DNA of 64,000 nucleotides from Bugulina stolonifera (taxonomy: Eukaryota > Bryozoa > Gymnolaemata > Cheilostomatida > Bugulidae), in NCBI GenBank assembly GCA_935421135.1, contig OW285191.1:3325219-3389218 (forward strand), read 5' to 3'. The notes beneath the pieces were generated by a model. It worked only from the letters and a program-made list of their open reading frames with translations. It searched no databases and was not told where the DNA came from. Of this stretch, positions 11,002 to 20,888 are shown piece by piece. Positions within the stretch are counted from its first letter, which is position 1; the number at the start of each line of letters is the position of its first letter. Position numbers and translations under genes: made by a program.

Positions 11002-12047
11002 GGAGGTCTATGATATACCCATAGACAGTTTACCTTCTTCTGACCTTGAAGACGATTCCCTTTTATGTGACGTCTGTAAAAAGAAAGGAAAGAGTAACCA
11101 GCCAGCAGTGAGATATTGTACTTTGTGTCGCAAACTCCTGTGTGGAAAACATGAAGAGGTATTTAGCCTTAGTACATAGAAATGTATAATTTCTAAGGCC
11201 AGTTACATTTGGGTTGTTTCACAATAAATAGCCTTTGGTTCCCAAGTTCATACATGTACATTGTAGATATAAAACGTCATGTGAATTCGACCCTAATTGA
11301 ACCAATTTTCTCTTATGCCAGGTCGTGGTTGTAGTGGACTATATTCTCTGATTAAAAATGTAAACGATCTCCTACTACTTACTAGTTCATAAACTAAGTC
11401 AACAAATAATGAAAGTAAATTTTTATCCATACGATGGCTTATACGTAGTTCATGCGAGCACAACATTATGGATGCATATGATCACTTAACACTTACCTGA
11501 ACAGTAGCTTTCTAAAAGTAGTTCTGAAATCCATTGGACTTGTGTCACACTTAGTGCTTGCTACATGTGCCACAGACCTCCCTGGCTTTCATGAGTAGCT
11601 GTGCGTGTCTGGCATAAGCACAGATAACAATATGGTGACATGGCTATGAACCTGCAGTAGCTAGATAATCTAGCAGCAGGGTCTACCTCCTGTAAAGTCA
11701 ACTGTTGCGGTAGGATGATCCCCCCCTCCACACACACACGTACGCACGCACACACCCACGCAGACAAGGAGATCTGTAACAATATAATACAGTCAAAGGT
11801 GGGCATCTCCTAAGGCCTTGCTACATATTATACAGCGTAAATTGTACAACATACTTTATACAGTCACATGATGATGTCAACGAGGACCACCAGAAGATGA
11901 CAATACCTGACTACAGAATGCAGGCTAAGAGATTAGAAAAGAGAGTTTGCTCCCAACATACACAATTTCCTTATATTCTTGGATGTAGAGGTTGTGTTAA
12001 GCTGTTCTGTGTGAAGTGTGCATCTGGGGCTAACCTATGTGATGATG
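11002..12047 (+). pseudogene. B-box exons of the TRIM-like gene (11002-11158 and 11864-12047)
   Basis: Exon 2 encodes a zinc-binding pattern, CDVC then CTLC then CGKH, as in a type 1 B-box. Exon 3 has CSQH, then CRGC, then CVKC, as in a type 2 B-box. Exon 2 ends HEE in phase 0 before GTATTT, and exon 3 ends in phase 1 before GTGAGT. B-boxes help TRIM proteins oligomerise. Both exons are open and carry all expected cysteine and histidine ligands, in contrast to the broken RING exon. Confidence 0.7.
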
Positions 12048-12968
12048 GTGAGTGCATGCATGTACATGTTATCTTAAAAAGCTGAAAACACATGAGAGCG
12101 TCCTTGGGAGAAACATATATCTTCAAATTTTTCCATGCCGATGCTCACAAAATTCTCAAGCTGTGTCAACCCAAGTGCTAGAGAGAGTCACTCATCAATG
12201 ATTGGCTAATAAATAACTGAGCCTTCTCATAGATGTGTACTGAAAGAGATGGTTTCCTTCTCACCCTGCAAATATAAGCTGACATGAATTTGCTCACATC
12301 ACATCTACCTAGTGTTTACCTTGGCCATGGTGTTCTGTGCCAGCCATCAAAATGTTCACTCAACAGTGGTTTAGTGAGTTTCCAGTTGCAGTTATAAACT
12401 GGTGTGTAGTATAAGAATAAAGCCTGAAACACACCAAAGCATTTATTTATGGGTAGTAGTAACAGATGTGAGCATGACCTGAGAGATAAATGATGTGAGA
12501 GCCTGAAGAAAACTCCAACTAGCGTTAGAATACCTACACTAGAGAGGAGCTGGATGGAAATAAAGCTTTTGGTTGGAGTTTGTAGTTTGATTTTAAACAA
12601 GAGTTTGAGTTTCAAAGTTAGTAACCTTAGTTAGAGTTGCTTTCTTGCTCTCTCACGCTAGTTCATTCTCAAGTCACGCTCACGTCTTTTACCACAACCA
12701 TTTATTTATGAGGAGAATCTAATACTATAGCTCTACGAAACATATGTATTAGTTGACACATTAACTGGTAACCCATACAATGTATTTGCTGTGGGCTGAA
12801 ATCAAAACATCACTTTCAGCACATGCTTATGAGAATAAAATTCAATTATTTATTAGCCAACCATACAGGCACCAGGCATGCCCTTCTGTGAATGATATGG
12901 AAGCTTTGGATCCTGAGCAATAGAACAGTGTTTACTTTATTTGCTCTACATTCTCGCTGATGTCACAG

Positions 12969-14066
12969 GTTTAGTCCATCAGCTGATCAACATTGATGAG
13001 TTGGTGAAAGAACTAACAACTGCAGATGAGCTGCTAACGGAAGAAGATAAACTATCTACTCTGCATAAACAAATTACTAAAGTCGTGTCAGATTTTGATA
13101 CTGAAACAGAAGACTTGTTGGAGATGCTACACAAACAGCGAGATAAACAGGTATCAAGTGAAATGATATTGGTGTGTTTTTTTATAATATCCGTGGTGCC
13201 AGACACAATTATCCAATGTGGCTGCCCAATAGCAGGGGCCACCATTGCCATTGCGTTACCAGTGCTAGATCACTTGGCCACCAACACCTATATAGTGCTG
13301 TACTGTCCATATAAACTTTTTCTTAAATATGGATGATCAAAGTGAACTGTTTGCACCTTTAATATGTTTATGTAACTAATTATGTTACTTACCTCACAAT
13401 CCTTATCTGTACAATCCCATTATGTCTTCCAGTTGGCTGCAGTTAGATTGAAGTATGAAGTACTTGAGGCAGAGTTCTTAGCTAACAGAAGTAAGACTAA
13501 AACAGATCTGACCAGATATAAGGAGGAAGAAGTAGGAACTCTGTCAGATCTGACCAGATATAAGGAGGAAGAAGTAGGAACTCTGTTGTCTGATCTGACC
13601 AGATGTAAGGAGGAAGGAGTAGGAACTCTGTCAGATCTGACCAGATATAAGGAGGAAGAAGTAGGAACTCTGTCAGATCTGACCAGATATAAGGAGGAAG
13701 GAGTAGGAACTCTGTCAGATCTGACCAGATATAAGGAGGAAGGAGTAGGAACTCTGTTGTCTTATCTGAGTAAGATGAGAATGAAGATAGAAGCTCAGCT
13801 TAAGCAGAGTCACCAGGTATGTACAGCATAATAATATAAAATGTATTTAGTAAGGGTAGACAACAGTTAAACTAAGTTTGCATGTTCATTTATATTTACA
13901 TGTAACTAGTAATGCGGGTACATTGGCTGTTGCTAATTTTGTTTATAATACAGGTGGACATTGTACAAGGGCATGAAGATAATTATTAGAGATAGAATAC
14001 GGAAACAGTTATCTGCTGAAGTACCTAAACTAGAGCTGTGCAGTGTGATGTCTCTGCAGGTTACAG
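12969..14066 (+). pseudogene. Coiled-coil exons of the TRIM-like gene, with an in-frame minisatellite
   Basis: Exon 4 (12969-13150) and exon 5 (13433-13816) are rich in Glu, Lys and Leu with heptad-like spacing, as in the B-box C-terminal coiled coil. Exon 5 contains six tandem copies of a 14-15 residue unit, DLTRYKEEEVGTLS, from about 13503 to 13760. It is an expanded minisatellite that keeps frame because the units are 42 or 45 bp. Exon 6 is uncertain. With the strong CAG acceptor at 13953 the frame stops after 11 codons; with an AAG acceptor at 13969 it stays open to 14066 and joins the propeller exon in phase 1. This is either an alternative acceptor or a one-base frameshift. Confidence 0.6.
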
Positions 14067-14579
14067 GTACTTTCTGTTTAGCATTATATAGCATGCATGT
14101 ATGGAGTCATGCTGAAGGCCACCATGTGCTAACAGTTGTATTATTTCTAAGTTCATAGTGTTGGTGCTCATTTGTAGAGTATGAGTTTTGTTGACCTCGG
14201 GTTGAACATACAGTATGTGACAGTACTACCCTTAGATTCTTTGTAACTGAATGATCACTAGTTATTATATTGTGGCAGTTGATATACTTAATCAGGGTAT
14301 TAAGTCAATTAGTAATGTAATGTAGTTGGAATCGTAATGCTATTATATTATTATATACAATGTACATGAATTATTATTTTATGGGGTTGGCTATGTATTT
14401 TAATACATGTATTTGAATAGTCTGGATTAGCAGAAATTTTGTGAATCATTCATTCCATTATTGTTGCATGACGCTGTATTCTGAGCAATACATCTACAGA
14501 ATTAATGAAATAATGAGAATATTGTTATTAGAAGAGAAGAGGAATATAGAAGTGGAACTTGTCCCCACAGCTGACATAT

Positions 14580-15242
14580 TGTGATGGTACGCCCAGTCGT
14601 ATCTTACATCTGACACTCATTATTGCGTGCATACATGTATATATCTGCTTGTACTTTACTCTTATATTGTTATATATGATTGTATGATTATTTCTAAGTC
14701 TTTTAATGCCTTTTATACCCATGTACAGAGGCCCGACCTCTCAGAATCCATTGATATTCATTTTGTACATGAATTTGACCATTATAAGCAACTTTTGTAG
14801 AACCCGACCTATTTTGGGTCGGCCGTCGGGCTTCCGGCGGCCATCTTGTTGCGCAACTTCCGGACGACCACACGTCGTCTTTTCCCGACGTCACGTCGGC
14901 CGGAAGTCCTTATACTATATAAAGGGCACTGTTTTACTGTTCATTGTCTCAGTCTACACTTGGCTTTCAATAAAGACACATCTATACTTGATACAGGGAC
15001 TTTCTCTTCCTTTTACTAGGTCATTCGCTTTGCGAACCGCCTACTAGGTTGAACTACTCTCTTTCACTGTATAGTCTGAAGGTCGGACTTGAGATCAGAT
15101 GGGTCGTCTTTGGTAGTATTTGGGCTACTGAGACCGCTCGATCTTTCATGTAATGCGAAGTCCTATTACCACTCATAGGCACTTCATTTCTGGGTCGATA
15201 GTCGTCCAAGGACGACCGCACCAAATCACAGAAACCATTACA
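14580..15242 (+). repeat. 5' LTR of element A
   Basis: Starts TGTGATGG, ends CATTACA. It contains a TATATAAA box at 14916-14923 and AATAAA at 14969-14974, about 50 bases apart, so the R region must be short. A GC-rich block just before the TATA box includes GACGTCACGTCG, a CRE-like site, and inverted CCGAC/GTCGG motifs. These are likely promoter elements (inference). Confidence 0.92.
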
Positions 15243-15243
15243 T

Positions 15244-15263
15244 TGGTGGCAGCAGTGGGATTC
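15244..15263 (+). other. Primer binding site, tRNA-Leu type (element A)
   Basis: TGGTGGCAGCAGTGGGATTC lies one base after the LTR. Its complement ends TGCCACCA and matches the 3' end of leucine tRNAs of the AAG/TAG/CAG group, from my knowledge of animal tRNAs, with perhaps one difference. The identical site is in element B. Confidence 0.8.
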
Positions 15264-15576
15264 TAAGGTCGTACTCTTACGATACGAAGAGAAGGAAGGT
15301 GACCTCGGCCTCGGGTGACCGACCGACCTCATTCTTCAATACTTCTACGGCGATTTAGGACTCGGACCCGGGAACCTTGGATACGAGAAGGTGACAAACG
15401 CTAAAGTGCACCCATAATTCTCGTGGTTCCGCTGGATGTAGCCCGACCTACGCCGGATCTTCAATCAAAGACTGACCTCGGATCCAGAACAGATTGACGG
15501 TACTCAGTACGACCATTAGGCCGACACGGCCTAACAAACCAAAACAGTTTTACTCACTACCCGACACCCTACCGAC

Positions 15577-18500
15577 ATGGACCAAATAAGGAACCTGCTC
15601 CAGCAGGTGATGTACCAAGCCGAGCAGGACCTCAAAACACTCAGCTACAACGGACAAGAAGACGTCGAACTCTTCATAGAAGACTTCACCGCTATGGCAG
15701 AGCGTTGCAACTGGAATGACAGAGCACGCCTCATACGGCTTAGAGCCGCCCTACACGGGCCCGCACAAGAATGCGGCCGACCCCGATCAGTCGAAGAGAT
15801 ATTTTCCCGACTGAGGGAGCAATATGGACTATCTGCCAAAGAAGCCCGATGGAAGCTGTCCATACTGGAACAGCCAGCCCACACGTCACTCAGAGACTAT
15901 GCAGCTCTCATCCGTAGACTGATGGCAACAGCCTTTGAAGGAGCACCCCCTGCATTTTTGGACGAATGGGCTGTAGAGAAGTTCTGCCTCACAGTCCACG
16001 ACCACGGCCTACGCTGGTACTATACATGGTTACAGCCCGATGATATGGAGGAAGCACTGGAAGCCGGAATGGCCTTCCGGAGTAACAAGGATGACAAGGC
16101 CAGCCCTCCAAAACCGCAAGAAGAGCTTCCCGCCGACCTCCTACGGAAAGCCCTACATACCCTCCTACAGAAATGTCAAGGCGCAGATGACGGACCAACG
16201 GTCATACCGGAGCCCGTCCCAGTAGACGACCCCATTCCTACTGTAGCCGACACAGACAACAACCCAGGAGAAGGTGGACTCAACCACAATGGTCGTCCAC
16301 AGAGGCCGACGGACACACCAGGACCCGTCCCAGTAGACGAACCCATTCCTACTGGAGCCCAGCAAGGAGAAGGTGGACCACCCCACATTGGTCGTCCACA
16401 AAGGCCGACGGATACATCAGAACCCGTCCCAGTAGATGAACCCATTCCTACTGCGGCCAAACCCAAGAAGAGTGGACCAAACCACATTGGTCGTCCACAA
16501 AGGCCGACGGATACATCAGAACCCGTCCCAGTAGATGAACCCATTCCTACTGCGGCCAAACCCAAGAAGAGTGGACCAAACCACAATGGTCGTCCACTGA
16601 GGCCGACGGACACATCAGAACCCGTCCTAGTGGAAGAACCTATACCCACTAAGCCTAAAGTCAAGAGTAGCCACTCCAAACAGAAAACCCCACGGGTAAC
16701 TAGCCCATCACACTCCAGGCCGACGGCGTCACCTACACCCGTCACAGTGGATGAACCTAAACCCACTAGGCCAACACCAGGCAAGAAACGACTCCACTCA
16801 AAGCCGGACACATCCGAAGTGACCACAGGTCACCCCCCAAGGCTGAAAGGACGACTCATATGTCCCGCCCCGTCGGAACAAACCTCACAAGGTAACCCCG
16901 ACCTATCCTCAACTCAGAAGGATCAACAGGATCTGGCCACGTCCAGACCCGACACTAATCAGCAATTGATTCCCGCCAAAATTCAGTATGCCCCGACGGA
17001 CGACTTATCGTGTGTAGAACTGCCAGACACCACAGTCCAAGTCCGCGGCCTGAGGATCGACACGGAGCAAACCGTGCTGGACCAAACCAGAGAGCTACCT
17101 CTGAACCTCTCGAAGAATGTTCAACTTTCAACAGCCCGACCTGATCCAGAGGACGCGAAATGTCGCGTAGCCGAACCTCAAGACATAATCCCAACGACGG
17201 AGATACAGTCTATACTGCCAGCAGTTCAAGTACACAAAGCAAAACGCTCTTGTACGGAATCTAGCATTGCCGAACAGTTTCAGCCGAAAATACAGATTGC
17301 CGAACTCTCGAAGTCCCCTAAAGCGGATAAGAAGCAATCGAAGGCAACTATTGCCGTGTTCCCGCGCTTATTTGACGAGTCGAACAAAGAAAATGTGCCT
17401 GAGGCATTGCCTACAATTGAGCCAATTGCTCATCCCTCGGCTAGTATAAATACGACAGCTCACAGACGAGTAGTCCTTTCTCGTTCAGCACTTCACCGAA
17501 GCACATGTATCCCTACATGTGGCAACTTCTGCACTCCTCGTGTCACTGGTGAAGTTAACAGCACTCGTATCCTTTCTCATTCTCGTGCAGACGAGACGGC
17601 TACTCCTTCTAGTATGGATCACTCCAACCAGCCTGTCTTCACAGCTGAAGGTAAGCAAATCTCAGTGTTACCAGTAGGGAACAAATCAGAATTAGAGGAA
17701 CAATCCACACCTGTGGGACTGTCAGGCATGAATTCTCTCTCCCTCCCCACTCGGCATAGACCAGTCGGGACAGAGGAGAATTCCCCTGAACATTCTCACA
17801 GGAAAGAGCATGAGTTAGAAGGCGGAGGATACACATCAGATGAATTATGTGTTGTAGATGCATCTCCTCTACGGAAGACGCTCACGCCAGACGGCACGCC
17901 TCCACCCACTCCATCTCCTGTTACCTCTACCCTGAAGTTAGCTACCATTAAGCTGCACAAACTCACTGACAAGCTGCCCATAGAGTCGTCCCAGCATTCC
18001 GGAGCCACTAAGCCATGGATTAGTACCTTCACTCAACAAGCCCGAGACGACTTGGCTAGAAGGAGTCAACCTAACCTCAAATGTGCAAAGTGTGGCTTCT
18101 CCGGCACCCTCAAGAGATTGAACATTCACATTTGGCAGCACTTTGCCCGCTTCTACTGTCGCTGCGGACGCAGCTCAGTTAGCCGTGATGCTCTAGGCCA
18201 TCACTTCAGTCGGAGATCCAGTATCTGTGGGAAACGTCTCTTCCTCACGGACGGGCCCAGCTATGGGGCCCTCATGGAATGGTGGGGCGTAAAGGATCCC
18301 CCACCATTTCTACCATGTCGTCCTACTATGGACGGACAGTCGGGGACAAATAAACCAGTCTATTTGCCTAGCTCCTCCTCCACAAGGAAGCGACCTCCCA
18401 AGAGACGGCACAGCCCATCTCCAGAACAGACCCCCGACTCCGCACCTTCTGATGCTACCTCCTCCTCTTCCTCGTCGCCTACCACTCCTGCTGGACCTTC

Positions 18501-19122
18501 TCCCTGGCGACCTCCTGCTAGTACCTCCGCAGTAAGTGTCGGCCCCCCTGGCCGACGCGGACGTCTCCCCTCTTGGAAGACAAGGCCTGCTCCAAGGAAG
18601 AGTATGCCTGCTCCTCAGTCAGGCCCTCTCTACGAAGGCTCTCCACCCAAGGTCTCATGTGCAGCTTCTTGTACAGCTTCTCCGACTCTACTGATCGAGC
18701 CACTGCAGTCCAGGCCCACACTAGAGGTCTCACCGCACCGCTCTCCTTATACACCTGCCAGGGACCTACTCCGAGCCACTCCAGACTCTCCTGCCGTCCA
18801 GTCCCCACCTCCTGCATCTCCTGTACTAACTCAGCCGAATGCCACACGTCCTGCATCTCCGGATCCGTCGTTCATGCAACAACTTGCTGAACTCAAGCCA
18901 CGGATTCACTACCTTGCCAGCCGTCAACAGGTGGGAGACACTCTACGCCAACATCTGGAACCTCTCTATGCTCGAGAAATAGCTCTTCGTGAACTAGCCA
19001 ACCAGCATCTAAACCACCCCCGACAACTCCAGCTTGTACAAGCAGACTTGGATATAGTATCCAGAGAATCTACACTGTACCGTACCCTTCTTAACTTGAC
19101 ACTAGAGACACCCATGACCTAG
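15577..19122 (+). CDS. Element A ORF: Gag-like protein fused to repeat array and zinc-finger-like domain (1181 aa)
   Basis: Residues 1-200 resemble the Gag of element B: shared LHGP, an EEIFSRLREQYGLSA / EAIFLTLQNQYSLTA pair, and a matching stretch around EKFCLT / ETFCST. This is a capsid-type region. Residues about 210-355 hold four to five repeats built on PVPVDEPIPT and GRPQRPTDT (about 102-108 bp units, 16206-16650). A long Pro/Ser/Thr-rich stretch follows. Around residue 836 comes CAKCGF with histidines HIWQH, then CRCG with HH and a later Cys, resembling two zinc-binding modules. A second Pro/Ser-rich stretch and a helical tail follow, ending LYRTLLNLTLETPM as in element B. There is no DTG protease, YxDD or integrase motif. 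ATG 15577 is at the place equivalent to the gag start of element B. Its role beyond particle formation is unknown. Confidence 0.85.
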   Translation: MDQIRNLLQQVMYQAEQDLKTLSYNGQEDVELFIEDFTAMAERCNWNDRARLIRLRAALHGPAQECGRPRSVEEIFSRLREQYGLSAKEARWKLSILEQPAHTSLRDYAALIRRLMATAFEGAPPAFLDEWAVEKFCLTVHDHGLRWYYTWLQPDDMEEALEAGMAFRSNKDDKASPPKPQEELPADLLRKALHTLLQKCQGADDGPTVIPEPVPVDDPIPTVADTDNNPGEGGLNHNGRPQRPTDTPGPVPVDEPIPTGAQQGEGGPPHIGRPQRPTDTSEPVPVDEPIPTAAKPKKSGPNHIGRPQRPTDTSEPVPVDEPIPTAAKPKKSGPNHNGRPLRPTDTSEPVLVEEPIPTKPKVKSSHSKQKTPRVTSPSHSRPTASPTPVTVDEPKPTRPTPGKKRLHSKPDTSEVTTGHPPRLKGRLICPAPSEQTSQGNPDLSSTQKDQQDLATSRPDTNQQLIPAKIQYAPTDDLSCVELPDTTVQVRGLRIDTEQTVLDQTRELPLNLSKNVQLSTARPDPEDAKCRVAEPQDIIPTTEIQSILPAVQVHKAKRSCTESSIAEQFQPKIQIAELSKSPKADKKQSKATIAVFPRLFDESNKENVPEALPTIEPIAHPSASINTTAHRRVVLSRSALHRSTCIPTCGNFCTPRVTGEVNSTRILSHSRADETATPSSMDHSNQPVFTAEGKQISVLPVGNKSELEEQSTPVGLSGMNSLSLPTRHRPVGTEENSPEHSHRKEHELEGGGYTSDELCVVDASPLRKTLTPDGTPPPTPSPVTSTLKLATIKLHKLTDKLPIESSQHSGATKPWISTFTQQARDDLARRSQPNLKCAKCGFSGTLKRLNIHIWQHFARFYCRCGRSSVSRDALGHHFSRRSSICGKRLFLTDGPSYGALMEWWGVKDPPPFLPCRPTMDGQSGTNKPVYLPSSSSTRKRPPKRRHSPSPEQTPDSAPSDATSSSSSSPTTPAGPSPWRPPASTSAVSVGPPGRRGRLPSWKTRPAPRKSMPAPQSGPLYEGSPPKVSCAASCTASPTLLIEPLQSRPTLEVSPHRSPYTPARDLLRATPDSPAVQSPPPASPVLTQPNATRPASPDPSFMQQLAELKPRIHYLASRQQVGDTLRQHLEPLYAREIALRELANQHLNHPRQLQLVQADLDIVSRESTLYRTLLNLTLETPMT
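16206..16650 (+). repeat. In-frame repeat array in element A ORF, about 105 bp units
   Basis: Four to five units each encode PVPVDEPIPT, a lysine- or glycine-containing spacer, then GRPQRPTDT. Two neighbouring units (about 16420-16630) are almost identical, which points to recent duplication. The antisense frame across it is open but is a shadow. Confidence 0.85.
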
Positions 19123-19135
19123 TGTGAGGGGGCTA

Positions 19136-19798
19136 TGTGATGGTACGCCCAGTCGTATCTTACATCTGACACTCATTATTGCGTGCATACATGTATATAT
19201 CTGCTTGTACTTTACTCTTATATTGTTATATATGATTGTATGATTATTTCTAAGTCTTTTAATGCCTTTTATACCCATGTACAGAGGCCCGACCTCTCAG
19301 AATCCATTGATATTCATTTTGTACATGAATTGGACCATTATAAGCAACTTTTGTAGAACCCGACCTATTTTGGGTCGGCCGTCGGGCTTCCGGCGGCCAT
19401 CTTGTTGCGCAACTTCCGGACGACCACACGTCGTCTTTTCCCGACGTCACGTCGGCCGGAAGTCCTTATACTATATAAAGGGCACTGTTTTACTGTTCAT
19501 TGTCTCAGTCTACACTTGGCTTTCAATAAAGACACATCTATACTTGATACAGGGACTTTCTCTTCCTTTTACTAGGTCATTCGCTTTGCGAACCGCCTAC
19601 TAGGTTGAACTACTCTCTTTCACTGTATAGTCTGAAGGTCGGACTTGAGATCAGATGGGTCGTCTTTGGTAGTATTTGGGCTACTGAGACCGCTCGATCT
19701 TTCATGTAATGCGAAGTCCTATTACCACTCATAGGCACTTCATTTCTGGGTCGATAGTCGTCCAAGGACGACCGCACCAAATCACAGAAACCATTACA
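19136..19798 (+). repeat. 3' LTR of element A
   Basis: Same length and sequence as the 5' LTR apart from one base that I can see. A purine tract (GAGGGGG, within 19124-19132) just upstream is the likely plus-strand primer. The ATAT duplication follows directly, then the interrupted propeller exon. Confidence 0.92.
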
Positions 19799-20888
19799 AT
19801 ATCCATCAGTTTAGAAGAAGGGATGGCAACTTCTTTAGTTCCAGTATTCTTCACACTTGTACACACTGTAGGTGTCACTTCGAATTGCATGTCTGTGTGT
19901 AAATATCAAGACAAAGAATATGTAGGACTTACTGGCGGAGGAATAGATAAGATCGATAGAAACTATAATAGTTGTAGTAAATCATTCGTTACTTCAGGCA
20001 GTGTTGATGCAGTTATAGTGCATAAGAGTCTTCTCTATGTACTATTACGTAGTAGTCCTTGGACAGTGAACGTACACGATCCTCATTCCAGAACTCTGGT
20101 CACCAGTTGGAATCACGAAGACACTAATACTGGAAACACAAACAAATTTGCTATTGTTGATGATAAGGTTGTGGTCCCAAATAGATCCAGCAAAAAGCTC
20201 ATCATTTACTCTCTTACTGGGGAGGTACTAAAATGCATACCATGCCCTCTAATTAGTAATGATCAGACTACTATCTGTACAGCAGACACAGATTGTGTGA
20301 TTGTTTCTGATTGGAAGTCTTCTCGAGTGTTCAAACTAGACTTGACTACAGAGAGAGTCATCTGGACTTCTACGGAGGTACCTAAGCCGCAAGGCATGAC
20401 TTGCTACAGAAGTAGATACGTACTTGTAACGCACAAATCAGCTGGAACTACCATCTGGTTTTTAGATGTGAAAAGTGGTTAGTTGGTATAATTTATATAC
20501 ATGTAGCTGTAGATGAAGGTAACAGATTGGTTTTATTGTCTGTCTCAAATGTGTCAAAATGTTCTAAGCTTAGCTTGTAAGGATATTTAAAGAAGCAGTT
20601 GACCTACACATGTAATTGAATTGATATGCATCTCTAATGTGCTTAGAGTACCTAAAACATGTTTTGTTTTCTCAGAGCAACAAAGCCTAAACCTGTGCTT
20701 GACTAAAATACATGCAGCAGTAAGTTTTAATAAATTTACCATAATTGGTTACAGGCAGACTGATATCTAAGCTGACTGATCCAGCTGACCGAGGTGCAAG
20801 CAATGTGTATGACCTGCATGTCTCTGGTAATACCCTGACAGTTGTCAGATGTAATAAGAATGAAGTTCTGTACTATCAGCTCAATTAG

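Larger units (their letters stand above)
14580..19798 (+). mobile_element. Element A: non-autonomous Gag-fusion LTR retrotransposon, Ty3/gypsy-derived
   Basis: 5219 bp, flanked by ATAT at 14576-14579 and 19799-19802. LTRs of 663 bp lie at 14580-15242 and 19136-19798; I see one difference between them (near 14776, T versus G), so the insertion is young. A primer site for tRNA-Leu follows the 5' LTR and a short purine tract precedes the 3' LTR. The internal part carries one long frame (15577-19122) and no protease, reverse transcriptase, RNase H or integrase. LTRs, leader and 3' end are closely similar to element B. It is much more GC-rich than the host sequence around it. It needs enzymes in trans, most simply from element B relatives. 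Confidence 0.9.
9604..20888 (+). pseudogene. TRIM-like gene (RING, two B-boxes, coiled coil, beta-propeller), probably inactivated
   Basis: TRIM proteins are RING-type E3 ubiquitin ligases with B-boxes, a coiled coil and a target-binding C-terminus. The exons I can place are 9604-9767, 11002-11158, 11864-12047, 12969-13150, 13433-13816, 13970-14066 (or from 13954), 14571-14579 continued at 19803-20477, and 20755-20888. All borders are GT/AG. Without element A the parts join in phase to about 660 codons and a TAG stop. Two lesions are visible: an in-frame TGA in the RING exon (9667-9669), and the 5.2 kb LTR element inserted nine bases into the propeller exon. The rest is well preserved, which suggests recent loss or a segregating allele. 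A start downstream of the TGA would lose the RING. Confidence 0.7.
14571..20888 (+). pseudogene. Beta-propeller exons of the TRIM-like gene, interrupted by element A
   Basis: The acceptor CCCCACAG ends at 14570 and nine exon bases follow before the LTR. The reading resumes at 19803 after the ATAT duplication, in the frame DISISLEEGM, and runs to a donor at 20477. The last exon, 20755-20888, ends YYQLN and TAG. The protein shows repeated strand motifs such as CIVSDWKSSRVF-like and KKLIIYSLTG, typical of NHL or SMP30-type propellers that bind partners. Without the insertion this exon would be 684 bases. AATAAA at 21426-21431 is a possible polyadenylation signal. Confidence 0.65.

Noticed and set aside
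16176..16826. 216-residue minus-strand frame, Gly/Ser/Val rich
   Set aside because: Antisense of the repeat array in the element A protein; no independent signal.
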